Shown in pieces: positions 12,986 through 24,862 of a stretch of DNA of 64,000 nucleotides (position 1 is its first letter; every line of letters starts with the position of its first letter). Under the pieces are notes generated by a model. It ran no database searches. It was not told the origin of the DNA and saw only the letters and a program-made list of their open reading frames with translations. Both the position numbers and the translations under genes were made by a program. Origin of the DNA: Metallyticus violacea (lineage: Eukaryota; Arthropoda; Insecta; Mantodea; Metallyticidae); contig CM060831.1 of assembly GCA_030762175.1 (NCBI GenBank), positions 144,413,501 to 144,477,500 on the forward strand. Direction: 5' to 3'.

Positions 12986-13735
12986 ATGTATACACGTGGC
13001 ACTAGTTTCATTGTTGTTACTGCCAAGACAAGACAGACAAGAAACGAATACGTTGCTCTGAAATTCTGCTTTCGTCTAACAAATCTACAGCCGAGGCCTA
13101 TGAAATGTTGCAGGAGACCGATTAAGAGCTTGGTATTTCTTATAGCACACCTTGAACATGATTTAAAATGCTAAAAGAGGGAAGGCAAACAAATTCAAAG
13201 GGACCGCCACTGGTGGCCGAGGTTGTTAAGGCGGAGGTCGGTGAGCGGGAGGTCTGGGGTTCGATTCCCAACAGAATCGTCCTCCCTGATTGAGGTTTTT
13301 TTTTTTTCCAGATTTTTCTGGAACGCTTCCTTCCTTAAGAAAAATTCTTTCCCAGTTTATCATTTCATCTCATCAACAGTGTCCACCGCCTGTAGTGCCT
13401 CAGTAGTAAAAACGGGTGTTGAACACTATTAAAAACATTACAAATGTTGTTGCTGGATATCTCTCAAAAAATCAATGTTAAGTATGCTTCTCACCCTCCA
13501 TATAGTCCAGATTTAGCCCGGTGCGACTTTTTCCTTCGTCAGAAGGGCTGTGGATGCGATTCTGAAGGACTTGTCGAAAATTGTTTTTAGCATATCTTTG
13601 AAGACTGTCAGAAGCTCTTAGGAATATTGCACTGAATCCAACGGGAACTGCTTTGAGAAAGATCATTAAAATTATGATGAGTAAAAATATGTTATCAAAA
13701 TTATGATAATTATTTATTGAACATCCCTTCTAACA
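12986..13735 (+). pseudogene. mariner C copy 1, N- and C-terminal remnants around a SINE2
   Basis: The left part (12986-13195) reads VALKFCFRL and then, after a frame change, STAEAYEMLQET and FKMLKEGRQTN. This matches the start of mariner transposases of the type IKFCFRL..K(T/S)AAEA..ML. The right part (13441-13735) reads HPPYSPDLARCDFFL, the third catalytic block of the same family, and then a decayed tail with CIALNG- and YFEKDH-like pieces. Everything between, including the first two catalytic residues, is absent, and a SINE2 sits exactly at the gap (13206-13440). The deletion and the SINE therefore share a junction. The tail is homologous to the fragment at 45.54 kb. Confidence 0.75.
13206..13440 (+). 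mobile_element. SINE2 copy (tRNA Ser/Leu-like head)
   Basis: The head reads gccactggtggccgaggttg then ttaaggc (A box) and ggttcgattcc (B box). The body is 'cctccctgattgagg..tttttcc', and the 3' end is 'cctcagtagtaaaaacgggtg' followed by 'ttgaacactattaaaaa'. The A box resembles tRNA-Ser or tRNA-Leu. It lies between the two halves of a mariner, and no clear target duplication is visible. Confidence 0.88.
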
Positions 13736-14737
13736 TAGTGACAGTAAGAAATCTGAAGAAATTCTATGAAGCCAGAACTCAACCAGTTCTAACATTTATC
13801 AACATTAAACGTTTTCTGTATTAAAAATTTTGGTTCACTAATGCTCAAGCTTAAGACCATAATAGCATTCATTTGGTCTAAAAGAACGGTGACATAAAAA
13901 TAAATCTTCCCTTATTCAATTTATTCGTATGTTTTTATTTCTAAATTATAATTATACAATAATAAAATATCAACCAATAATTTTGATTAGAGTTAAAAAA
14001 ATTGTAAAAGTTTTTGCGCTCTTAAAAGGATATTATATACCTATTAATTCATTCCACGAAAAAATTGTACAGAAAATGTACTTAATATAAACGAAAAGCT
14101 TTTATATTAATGAATGAAAAAAATTTAAAACAGTAATAGTAAAGTTTTTAGTTAATCAGCTTAGAATTTTGGCGATTTTGGACATATGTACGTTAGCTCT
14201 GTTAGAAAAAAATCAAACTAACTTCTAAAACTAAGAATATAATGATGATAAAATGTGTTTAAGCTCATTAAGTTGACAGTGGAATTCAGATATGGGATAT
14301 AAATAAAAACGTGCAAAAAATATTTTGATATTTGGGACGAAAAGTAAGAATTTCAATGCTTGAACACGCAAGAAAAGTAAAATAAATAAATAAAATACGA
14401 ATGAATACTGAAACGTTCAATAAATGAGATCAGAGATGAGTGCTTTGGACATGTACTAAATTTGGAAGAAGGATCATGGTTAATACTTTTTTTAAACTGC
14501 TAAGGAGAGGTGTGTGTGTGCGTGCGTGCGTGTAAGCAATTAAAATTCTGTATTCTATATTATACATTTTCACAAGATATTAGGGAGATGGCTTGATATG
14601 GTGCAATACGATGGCAAGCTGGTTTGCCATAAATCAGCTTATTTATTTCCTGTTAGTCCTGTAATGTGTAGGATGAATAGGCAAGCCTACCTTATTAAGG
14701 CAGGCATACACAGTCATTTCCTTTTCTAATATTTCTA
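13736..14737. other. Unannotated AT-rich spacer
   Basis: Nothing recognised apart from a short (GT)n/(GC)n run near 14511-14532. Confidence 0.55.
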
Positions 14738-14840
14738 GTTCTCTCTCTCTCTCTCTCACTCACACTCACACTCACACTCACACTCACACACTCACACACA
14801 CACTCACACACTCACACACTCACACACACACACACACACA
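14738..14840. repeat. Compound (TC)n-(CTCACA)n-(CA)n microsatellite
   Basis: About 100 bp that grades from TC repeats through CTCACA hexamers to a pure CA run. This is an example of a stepwise-evolved compound satellite. Confidence 0.95.
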
Positions 14841-16495
14841 GTCGCATGTACTGCTGAAAGATGTAGCAAATTAACATTTTTGGAAGTTAAATTCGTTTGG
14901 TTTTATATTTCATATCTTGCCTTAACGCGATCACCTTAGGGAATTTGAGTGTAGCAGTCAGTCACTTCAGAGGCTGCTTACAGGGTATTTAACGTCTACC
15001 TGGTAATAGCCAAACATGCTGAGCTTGCATCAGTCACACGGTGTCGGAAAGGGTCAAAGACCTACACACTACTTCCCCGTTGGTTAATAAATTTAAATCT
15101 ATGGCGATAGCACACCGTATTTGATATAGTTTATGTCACAATGTAGAGATCCCGTAGGCAATCGATAAACAATATAAGGGGAAATAGAACTACAGCTCGG
15201 GATCTTTTTCTTCTGCCTGTCGTCTTTTGAAGACGACCTGCCGACGTACACCCTCAGCATCACTATGACAGACTCCTAAAAGGTAAGGGCCTGTCAGAGC
15301 TATCATTTGTATTATACTTCAGATTGGTGACTTGTCGCCCTACAATAAACTAGATGGCATAACATAGTGAAGTATCTCTCTACCATCACCTTCCTGAACA
15401 GCTAATCCCTAAAGTCTCAACTTTAGTCGTGATTATATATATGAGGGTAGGTAGAAAACATCCCTGAACAACTTGTGAATGTTTGTCGGTGGAGTTTGGA
15501 TTCAGCCTATGTATGAACATAAAAATCGATTCTTTATGACATTTATGTAATGGCATAACGAAGAAACATTAGCACCAGTTTATAAACAATGAAAGTATCA
15601 AGTAACACCAGAACATACAACCACTTTGCTGACAAAGCTTCCCCCAAAGTAACTTCAAGCTTCTAACCTGCACATGCATTATACGACCTTGACGAATGAC
15701 CTCTCCTAGTGCGCAACCGCGCTCTGAGGGTCTCTATTACAAGTAAGGACAAAAAATCACTTTTTAAAAGCATCGGTGTTCTCTTTAACTATGAACTGTT
15801 CAGACCAACGAGAAAGAAACCCTGAACCATTACTCATTTCCGAGAACTGCTTTGCACTATGTGCAAAGAACGCTGTGTCATTTGTAGGAATTTAGACACA
15901 CATAAACGTGTTGAGAAAGCAAAGTGAATGATCATATGACGACGGAAATAAAAGTTAGGGAATTGCTTGCAGTTTCCTCGGCAACAGGGTGGGGCAGAAA
16001 AGTTTCGCCATTTCTTCTTCTTCTTTTTTTCAGTGTGGAAAGAAGAAGCTGGGAGAATTAGGACCGCTGCGCAGGGGGGCAGTGAGACTGATTGGGACGG
16101 ATGTACGTCACATCCCAACCACGTGACATGTTTACACTCCAGCTTCCGTTCTTATGCTGCCTAATCTTCTCAACTTACCTGAAACAACATCCGCAGGGTA
16201 TTTTCTCTGATACGAAAAGCTACTTTGCTCCATTTGCAAGAGGTTGCAATGTTTAGAGCCACTGCATATAGGAAAAGATCCTCAATTTTAAGTTGGTAAT
16301 CAGTTTATCATTCTATACATAGCTCATATATATTTACGGGACCGTTTTTTTTTTTCCTTCACGAATTAAATAAAGCTAAAGAACATTTAATTAATTTTAT
16401 TCTTTTTATGATAGTGTACGAAGAGGCTATTTTACGAGGACCTCTTATTATATATGTTTTTCCTGATACATTACGATTTGAATTAGATTTTAATT
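14841..16495. other. Unannotated spacer
   Basis: No supported feature. A short sequence at 15443 resembles the 'gagggtaggt' end of mariner A, but no element follows it. Confidence 0.5.
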
Positions 16496-16575
16496 ACTGC
16501 CAAGGTGGCAGAGGTTGTTAAGGCGCAAACTTGTAAAGTTAAAGTAAAAACGGGCGTTAAACACCATTAAAAATA
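16496..16575 (+). mobile_element. SINE2 mini-copy (head joined to tail)
   Basis: The tRNA-like start 'gccaaggtggcagaggttgt' plus 'taaggcg' is joined almost directly to the 3' end 'agtaaaaacgggcgttaaac'. The whole body is deleted, leaving about 80 bp of a roughly 275-bp family. Confidence 0.85.
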
Positions 16576-16682
16576 TCTAAATGATTTATAATTTTTATTT
16601 ACCAAACTAAAAACAAAATCTGCCTTTTTAAGCAATGATAATTTAATTTACAACGCACATATAAGTGTATTTATTTCATTTA

Positions 16683-16818
16683 TTTGGATTATTTAAGGAT
16701 GCTTTGTAACATCTCGGGTCATCAACGTCCCATTCAGTTCAGGCCGTGAAACAGCCAATAAATTTTGCTCACAAGCCTATTCTTTCAGGCTTGAGGTCCT
16801 ATGCATGCCGCAAGTTTA
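16683..16818 (-). mobile_element. SINE1 3' fragment
   Basis: Read on the minus strand it gives the 3' half of SINE1: 'aaatttattggctgtttcac', 'ctgaactgaatgggacgttg' and 'atgacccgagatgttacaaa'. The head and the first half are absent. It is moderately diverged. Confidence 0.8.
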
Positions 16819-17269
16819 AGACGCAAATATAGTTATCACCAGATCAACCGGACCGCCAAGAGTATACGTAAAGATTTCAAGAAATAAAAAGATAAGCAAT
16901 TAAGTTCATTGCTATGACTATTCGGTGTAGCAACGCCAATGAAAAACGAACAATTTAAAATTGCACATTAAATACTATATTATGAAATTCATTAATCTTA
17001 TATATAAATTTAAGCATCAGTGTATTACGTATCGATCTCTCATAAGTATTCAGGAGCAGACACCGTATTCTAAAAAGTTATTATGAAATTTGTAATATAT
17101 ATACAACAGGCAAGGCAATGCGTGTATTGATGGTAAAGTAAATATGCCCACATGAACAATAAGTTGTTTGCAATGTGCTCTCTTCTCTCAAATTAGAATA
17201 TTACTGTCCGAGTGATGGTTGTCGCATAGTTTAAATGATTGTACATTAATCCAAATAGACAATAGTTAA
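16819..17269. other. Unannotated AT-rich spacer
   Basis: No recognised feature. Confidence 0.55.
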
Positions 17270-17545
17270 TGGGTCTTTACTAAGAGGCATATATATGCCT
17301 TTGGTAATCTTCTTTGCAATATAATCAATGTGAGTACTCCAACCTAAGCCAGTTTCAAGATATATGTCAAGAGACTTAACTATTGAAAGGAAATCTTATA
17401 TCAACATTTTTGCTTGCATTAATACACGTTTGTTGCCACTTCACCATTAAATGATAGTTTTCAACTTTAAAATTCTAGAGAAGTCTTATTTTGAGTACCA
17501 ATTGCTAATCATCAGCAAACAAGAAGCTAACAAAGATTTACGATC
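17270..17545 (-). pseudogene. non-LTR retrotransposon reverse-transcriptase fragment
   Basis: On the minus strand the sequence reads SFLFADD (the catalytic F/YxDD box), then a diverged stretch KWQQTCINASKN. A frame change leads to SLDIYLETGLGWSTHIDYIA followed by KKITKGIY. This last stretch is the classic 'YLG..D..L.W..HI..I..K' motif after the catalytic site in Jockey- or CR1-like LINEs. Stops separate the pieces. It is only about 90 codons of an ORF2 that is normally near 900, so it is a 5'- and 3'-truncated relic. It differs from the relic at 20.2-20.5 kb, which covers an overlapping domain. Confidence 0.7.
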
Positions 17546-17690
17546 AACACACGGTTCTCAATTGCACGCAACAACGCTGTCTGGTTACACATATATCTAA
17601 ATTAAACGCAACAATACTATCTGGTGATTATTACACACAATTCTCAATTAAACGCAACAATACTCTCTGTTGTATATTATGCACGGTTCT
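17546..17690. repeat. Short minisatellite, three units of about 40-46 bp
   Basis: The core acgcaacaa recurs at 17566, 17606 and 17652, each followed by (c/t)-rich 'tctctg/tctggt' and preceded by 'ctcaatt/ctaaatt'. The units have diverged by several bases. Confidence 0.75.
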
Positions 17691-18385
17691 CAATCAATTC
17701 GATTTGAAATCGACATGTCAATATCTCCAGGCTTTAAGTGTTTGTTTATAAATTGTGAAACAGGCTTTGGTTATAGCTCTGAAATTAAATCTTGCAGGTA
17801 AAAGTCCGCTTTAGATGTAAAATTTTCAAAAATAATGTAACAAATGAGTGAGAAATATGAACACGCGTTAAAAGTCTACGGAAACACTCTACAATAGTGA
17901 TATATTATTATACATTGAGGTTAAAACAAGACTTTAATTTTGTTCAATAAAAAATGCTGATTGAGACATCAATAATATAAATAATAAACAAAAAGTGACT
18001 CAAGTACATCCCTGTGGGACATCATGTAAAACGGGTCTAAATTGAGAATAAACTGCGTTAAAGTTACTCGTGTGCGTAAGTATTCACACAGATCAATCAT
18101 TAAAACTACCATAGTGAATATTTATGAAACGAAAGGTGCTATTGATGGGCAGTTATCACCGAAATGAGGTTCAAATAAGGGACTATTGAGTAGCCCATAC
18201 CATGATCTCAGAAACAAAGTTATATTTTACCAAACAGAACAATGGCATTGATTTCGAGAAAATAAAATTAGAAGAGATTAGAATGTCATTTGGTTTTCTT
18301 ACATTATTCTATCAAAGTCTCGTAGTTTACGAGATATCGCCATATGTACAGTTCATACTTTCAGACTATTTTTAGAAACTCCTAC
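17691..18385. other. Unannotated AT-rich spacer
   Basis: No recognised feature. Confidence 0.55.
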
Positions 18386-18652
18386 GATTAAAACAGTTAA
18401 AGTCTTCCGGGCTGTTTTGCCGTGGTCCATGATTTAAATTGTTACCATAACTTTCACCAACTACTTCGGTTGGCATCATCAGTGAACGATGAACAACACC
18501 TGACTGCTAGAAGACGACAGTACTCAAGTATTCAGCAGTCAGTTGTTCATCGTCCACTGATGATGCCAACCGCAGTGGAAGGCGAAAGCTATGGTAGCAA
18601 TTTAAACAACTGACCATGGTAAAACACCCCGGAAGATTTCTATTTTAATTAT
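18386..18652. mobile_element. Foldback / MITE-like hairpin with ~120-bp arms
   Basis: Left arm 18386-18508 and right arm 18534-18652 are inverted copies of each other, separated by a 25-bp loop. The ends pair around tcttccggg / ccccggaag, and the inner arms around ggttggcatcatcagtg / cactgatgatgccaacc. The open frame across it is a by-product of the palindrome. I see no transposase and no clear target duplication. Confidence 0.9.
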
Positions 18653-18999
18653 GACACCAGCCGTGAAAGCCTAACTCCTATGATCATTACGAAAAAGACA
18701 AAACATTTCCTCAAATGTTATGCAAAAACAGCACATGTCTGTTTATCTTTTGTCTACAATTTAAGATAAAATGCCCCGCACATAAATACCCTGAATCACA
18801 AAAAGAATCATATTGAACCGTGTATCAATAACTTATGAATGAACATCCACACATTGATGTCTACAAGCTCTTACTTTAGAAAGGTGCTGGAGGAATCCCC
18901 CCCCCCCAGGTTAGGTCTCAATAATATGGAAGAATAGTAAAACTTACTGTTCAAGAGTAACAATGTAAATATGATTTACTAAACGATCCAAATCATGTA
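18653..18999. other. Short unannotated spacer
   Basis: Contains a C-run at about 18898-18907 and nothing else I can support. Confidence 0.55.
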
Positions 19000-19706
19000 T
19001 ACAGGATGTAACAAAAGGGTCAAAACTTTGGGGGAACATTTCTCATATGTATACAATACAAATATAATCATTAGTCCGGAATTGCTTTATTTCCTTGTTA
19101 GAGCACGTTTTCTACATATGTAGCATAGCAAAATATTAAAAAACAGAAACTCATATGAAATGTTTTATATATCCTCCGTTAGCACGAATACATCCATTAA
19201 TCCGCATGGACTCCCTGATAAGCTGATGTATGCCCGGCTACCTTGCTGAATACGAGCACGAAACTCTCTACACCTTCGCTTAATCCACAAATCATATGAG
19301 CATTTGAATACCTCATTTTATTTTACCTGGAAAGAGATCCATAAACACACAGAACTGACAACATGTGCTCGGTGCTACGTCAAGCAACGAAGGGAGTAGC
19401 ATAACTACCAGGTACCAGAACGACCACAATAACGATAAACCTAAGAACTAAGAGTAGTTACAGCACCCCCACCCCATTTAACCAGAGGTAAGCACGAATG
19501 TTAACCTACTGTACGTATTAAGCAACTGTTCTGTTGTGGGATTGTTGCCACAGAACAGCTATGCTAGTGTTCTAGCTTGCTTATCACACTGGGTAAGCGG
19601 AGTTGTGGACAAAGGGTACTAACAAGGAAATAAAGTATTTCCGGACCCATGTTTATACAGCACTGCATCCTCTATATCCCAAAAGTTTGACATGGCTTTC
19701 AGTATA
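19000..19706 (+). mobile_element. Long-TIR element, copy 1
   Basis: It begins at tatacaggatgtaacaaaag and ends with a diverged inverse of about 90-100 bp. The two ends share, for example, tccggaattgctttatttcc on the left and its inverse around 19622-19645. The interior matches the minus strand of copy 2 (26.9-27.7 kb) through landmarks such as gtgctcgg, ctacgtcaagcaa, aactaagagtagtt and taaccagaggtaa. No transposase is recognisable. It looks like a non-autonomous DNA transposon with terminal repeats longer than is usual for Tc1/mariner. Confidence 0.75.
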
Positions 19707-20174
19707 CATTTGTAAAAGTATTTTAAATTCAAAATTATAAAGTGCAAACAGCAGCATATTAATTTTTCGATGCAGTAAAAGGAAAACGTACAGCCTTGAT
19801 AAGGCACTAAAACTTTCCAAAGATGCTTAAGACTTCCAAGGCAGTTTTAAAAGACAAGAATCATATAAATCTTAAAAGGGTTGCTCCATTTAACAACAAT
19901 ATATATTAACTCTTGTTCAAACAAACTACAAACAATAAAATTAAAAAAAAAGTTTTGTTTAAAAAAATACATCAGTTTAAACGCTCGCCAAAATTTCATG
20001 TCTACTCTTGTTCCAATAGTGCACCATTTCGTGAAAAAAAAACTTATAAAAGGCTTCTTAAGCCACCTGGTCATTAAACTCAACTTTATATTAAGGAAGC
20101 ATTACAATAAAAAAAAAAACTTTACACTAAAAACAGCCTTTGATCATGCCAAATACCTTGATCACTGAGTAGAC
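19707..20174. other. Unannotated AT-rich spacer
   Basis: No recognised feature. Confidence 0.55.
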
Positions 20175-20515
20175 ACAGTAGAAGGAGCTCGGAGCTTCTT
20201 GGATGGAACTTGACCGAGCTACGAGTAACTCCCAGCACTTTTATGCCCCTAGACTGTAGTTTGTGATTTGAAAGGATTCAGTTTTGGTCCAAATTTTTGT
20301 GCCGAAAAGGAGATGGAGGTTAAATTTTCATATACTACAGTCATGGCGTCATGGACAGAACGAGAGGTGGTGTGAAGTAGAGTTACGCTACTCTAAGTCA
20401 TTAGCGTAATGATCTAAAGAGTACTCTCTTTAGCAACGTTATTGATGTACGGCATGTAAAGTAGTGGTCCGAGTACTGGACCCTGGAGAGCCCTGCCTTA
20501 ATGACCAAAAACAAC
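20175..20515 (-). pseudogene. non-LTR retrotransposon reverse-transcriptase fragment
   Basis: The minus strand reads ALQGPVLGPLLYMPYINNVA, which corresponds to the 'PQGSVLGPLLF..YINDL' motif of LINE reverse transcriptases. After a gap come VTLLHTTSRSVHDAMTVVYE and NLTSISF, then LNPFKSQTT, the region just behind the catalytic YxDD box. The YxDD itself is lost in the frameshifted stretch (ITLMT). About 110 codons survive, with stops. It differs from the 17.3-kb relic, because both cover the same part of the enzyme. Confidence 0.75.
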
Positions 20516-21037
20516 CATCAGTAATAAATGTATTGAGAAATTCGGCTAAGGTTAAAAACTCGTTCTTGCATGGTTAGGATGAAAACTTTTCATTCAAACA
20601 TTACTTTTCAGTCTGTTTCTTCCAATGTAGTTATCTAATTAATCCTATATTAGTTCGTATTCTACATGAACAGTTCAGATGTCTAGGTTATGATGTCTAA
20701 TTTATGTTTGCTCTACCAAATGCATCAGTCTACATGTAAACAGAATTGTTAGTTAAGCCCGAATGCCTGGCCAAATGTAGCATCACAGATAGGTGCATGT
20801 ATAGCAACGCTAATGGAAGGAAACGTGTAGGCATCTTCCGCCTCATGAACCAACTAGATACCGGCCTGTCCACAGGTCATTATCAACTAATTCCGGTCTA
20901 TGAGCTCTCAGATTCCTCCTCTTGTAGAAAGCGCTTTCCAGGAATTGCAAATGTGTCCGTTTGGGTTTGTGCAAAGAGCACAGGCCAATTCATTTTTATG
21001 TAACAGATGTGCTTATATACCCAAGCTTTTATAAACA

Positions 21038-21038
<1 letters not shown>
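20516..21038. other. Unannotated spacer
   Basis: A plus-strand frame at 20746-21003 (85 codons) is not recognised and has no supporting homolog in the window. Confidence 0.5.

Positions 21039-21086
<48 letters not shown>
21039..21086. repeat. (ATT)n microsatellite
   Basis: About 16 uninterrupted ATT units. Confidence 0.97.
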
Positions 21087-21499
21087 AAATGAACACAATT
21101 TCTGTTGCCCTTTTGGCTCCGCCTACATGAAATTTCTTTGTTAGCTCTTAGTCTCTCCAGTTAAATCTTCGTTTGTAATCAATTTATATCTCCTTTTGAT
21201 TTGTTCAACTCAGTTAAGCTGTTTCATTTAACGCGCTGCTTTTTCTTTGTTCATTTATTTACATTATATTTCCTGAAGTATTTTCTTACAATTGCGCTAC
21301 GCATTTGTCTGAGTTGCTAGGCAACGAACGATTTGCTTAGGGCTGTTGATGGAGAATATTTTAAGAAGCTGCATAAACGCGGCTACTTACTACCGCTGCA
21401 ACCGGAAAAAGAAAAATAAGAATTGTTGTGATTTATTATTTTTATTTTAGCACAACACTATATACTATTTAAAACTGGTAATATTACGTACTAACCTAG

Positions 21500-22310
21500 G
21501 TTAAAAAAATGATGCCCCTTCGCGGCAACACATTACCGCCACATGCTATAGGAAATTTCTGCATTTCATCTACCTTTTCTTCCCTAAGAACACGGCGGTT
21601 CAGAACATTTCTTGTCATTGAGAGAGAGTTTCTCTCGTAACTTTTTAACAAATTGACGAAAGTTCTCGAATCTCTAACCATAAACTGAATTGTGTATGTG
21701 TTGTATACAAGGTGCGGAAAAACAGCATGTAGAAAATTACAGAGTAGAAAGGCAGTACAAACTAAGCATTTAGAGGTTAGGAACATGGTAGTATAATAAC
21801 AACAGCTCTGCATGATCATAATTGAAACTGACGTTATGAAACATGGTACTCTTTCAATTAATGAGAAACTAAATATTACATGCGCGAACTTATCTGATGT
21901 GCCGTACCGGCCACCACGTTGGCCCACCGCATTCTATCCACTTGTCGCCAAAACTTATGTTTAGGTGATTTCGAGCTGCTAATGAAAAATGTGCTGGAGC
22001 GCCGTCATGTTGGAACTACAAGTTTTGCCTAATGTCAAGACCAGCGTTCGATATTACGCACCATCCAGTAGCCTTCAAAACACAAATACTGTATTGAACA
22101 TCAGATGCACCCAGCGACAGTGACTAATACTGTACATGAGTGCGTTTTATTTACATCTGACATGCCACAAACAAGTTTCACAATATGCTATTCTAATATG
22201 ACGGATTTAATGTTGATGCATGTAACGCAGGAAAAAAGTTTCTGCGACCCCTTTGTTCCTAACCTCAAAATGCTTTCTACTCTGCAGTTTTCTGCACATT
22301 GTTTTCCTGC
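21500..22310 (-). pseudogene. Tc-like (DUF4817-type) transposase pseudogene
   Basis: On the minus strand around 22050-21890 the sequence reads FQHDGAPAHFSLAARNHL, then NISFGDKWIECGGPTWWPVR. This is the second catalytic block and the 'RWIGRGGP..WPPRSPDL' block of DUF4817-type transposases, with the catalytic Asp (QHD) kept. Further along the same strand (21700-21520) a separate piece reads SLNDKKCSEPP and EEKVDEMQKF, which resembles the N-terminal region of another such element, so two relics may abut. The sequence acaaggtgcggaaaaa near 21712 could be an inverted-repeat end between them. No continuous frame survives. Confidence 0.55.
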
Positions 22311-22392
22311 ATCCCTATATAGTGTAGTTGTACTTGTTACTGGTGAAGTGGAACAGAGGGCCCTACAGTCAATACTTCGCCAGGTAAAAATG

Positions 22393-22406
22393 TATTATTA
22401 TTATTA

Positions 22407-22449
<43 letters not shown>
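22393..22449. repeat. (ATT)n microsatellite
   Basis: About 18 ATT units with one TTTT interruption. Confidence 0.97.
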
Positions 22450-24599
22450 ATAACCATTTCTCTGCAAGAAACAGTTTTACACACACACATAACATAAGGC
22501 GTATTTTTTCAGGCTATATTTATATAGTAACATAAATACAAAATTAATTAGCACACACAGAATGCACAAAATAATCCACGAACACACAATCCTGACTTTG
22601 GCGACTAGCTTCTTCCAGTACGCAGACCAGCTAAACCGATCTGTAACTACCTCACGGTAGGTACATGGAAGATATTAGCGGCCATATGTACCATTGCCGA
22701 TCAAATCTGTGCTGATCGAGAGTTACTGAAACGTGATCAACTTTTACCGCAGTGAAATTGTAGTTGCGGTACTTGATAGTTAATTCTCGTTCAAAGAACC
22801 GCCATCAGCTGACCGGGAGCTAGGTTGCTGAAGATCACGATTCTAATATAATTACTTAAAGGAAAGCATCTAAATCTATAGCCAAAGAGGCTATAGTGCA
22901 ATTACAATCTACTTGTCCACATAGCTTTGTTTTGTTTTGTTTGAATACCGTATGTAGGTAAACGATAATCGAAAACAAATGAAGGTCTCCAAATTCTTAA
23001 CAGTATGAGATAGACGTTCTGTTGGAACTAGCTATCTCACATTTCAATAAACTGGAAAATAAACAGACTGGTTCATGTTCTTTAAAGTAAAAAGAGGCAT
23101 GGAATGATTTAACCATGCATTTCTACATGATACCAAACCAATTCTAATTACCAAATAAATAAATAAATCACTATTTGTTAAAACAGTATGAGTCATGAAA
23201 TGTAAAATTTTATTCATGAGTGAAACAGGGTGATCGCGGTTAGTGGGAAACTCTAATTGCATTTGCTAGTTACCACACTATACCCTTTGATAGCCGGATT
23301 GTTTTTAAAATTCTTCTGTCCCCGTACTTTCTTTCCACAATGATCCAGTTTCGACTCTGGTCCTAAATTAAATAATCCAGTTATATTAACTCGTGCTCAA
23401 TATCTTCTAAAATTCGGAACGGGGATCAGTTTTGTGTAAGTTGATCGTAATCAACAAAATTGATCGGTCCAACACCCGCGGTCAAAGTTGACCAGAATCA
23501 GCTACCTGGTTTAACTTTGATCATTGTCAATGCACCGAAAAATTGCATTGAACTTGGTCAAATACCGATTTGACCCCCTTCAAATAATGATCGAAGAGTG
23601 CACATGGCCATTGAATATGCATTGCTGAAGAATAATAGCAGATTAGAATACAATGCTTTGAAGACTTAACATATTAAGAGCAAGGAATAGTATATGGAAA
23701 TAACTTGAACAATGAAAACCCTAAAGATAACACCATACCTCGTATCCAAATAATAGAATTACCTTATTTTCTCAATTTGACAAACAATATTCTAATTACA
23801 AAGTACTATCTGATTACTTGAATCATTGGGGATGATAATTAACAAAGGTGACAACTGCATAAAAGAAATTGTGCAGTAAGGTGACCAAGGAGGAACCGCC
23901 CTCATGCGACATATTAATTAATAAACACTGAGCACGGAGCGTGCCTCGCCCGTCGCCAAGCAAAGAAACGCCCTTAACCTCGAAAATCCAACGATCAACT
24001 CGTATATTCACTGCAAAGTCAAGAGTAAAGAAGGATGACATAGAATATAGCAGTAAACTACACAGCAACGTTTTCATCAGGCAATGGATTTTCGTGAACT
24101 AATCAAGCATTATCTATGCTTTAGAGCCTATAAACATAACCTCAGCAATGTTCTGCAAAACACAACTGCAAATATTCGCACCTTTTAACGTCAAGTAGAC
24201 GTTGTATAGTATTACCAATTTTAGCAGTTATATAATGAACGTTACTTATGATACAAAATGTAAATATTTATTTGGAGAATATTTTAATATTCTGTAAAGT
24301 TTTATTCTGTTAGAACACGTCGTTTTCGGTTAGGAACTTTCTGTTATCGATACTGTCTTCCTAAATGTAAGAATAGTTTACTTACAATAGGAAATTTCTG
24401 CACAAATTTTCCACAGACTGCTCTGCAAGGTTCTTCACAAAAATAATAAAACCACTTGTGCATTAAAAGAGTAGTTAATGTACTGCAATCAAAACGCCAA
24501 CTAACTTTGTGATCAATCCTGAAATATAACCTTTAATGAGAAGATTATTAAACACAAAGTAATTAATTGGCCGGAAATGTTTTTTTGATTGGTTGGCCT
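22450..24599. other. Unannotated AT-rich spacer
   Basis: About 2.1 kb without recognised coding sequence. The 23,420-23,600 part is rich in imperfect palindromes built on ggtcaaagttgacc and ttgatc and might be a very old MITE. Confidence 0.45.
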
Positions 24600-24862
24600 T
24601 TTTTAAACTACTGAGGCACTACTGGCGGTGGACACTGGTGATGCATGAGGTGAAATGATTTATTGGGAAAAGTTTTTTTTTCTTAAGGAAAGAAACGTTC
24701 CAGGTCTTAAGTTTAGGGTACCTACTCGGCATTTGCTATTTATGAAAACTGGAAATCTTGGGAAAAAAACTCAGCCAGGGAGGATAGTCATAGTAGAATT
24801 CGAATCCCAGACCTCCGTTCACGAGTTGCGCCTTAATGGCCTCGGTTACCCGTGGATGTAGG
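24600..24862 (-). mobile_element. SINE2 copy, near full length
   Basis: Minus-strand copy with the head at the right (complement of ggcctcggttacccgtg), the B box gattcgaattc, the middle block 'ccctaaacttaagacc' and the 3' end at the left (cctcagtagtttaaaaa). The flanks share ggccgga-type sequence (24571 and 24861), a possible target duplication with a short tail between it and the element. Confidence 0.88.

Noticed and set aside
15436..15470. gagggtaggt motif like the mariner A terminal repeat
   Set aside because: Only ten bases match and no mariner sequence follows.
23420..23600. Palindrome-rich stretch that might be a MITE
   Set aside because: The inverted arms are short and inconsistent, and no boundaries or second copy were found.
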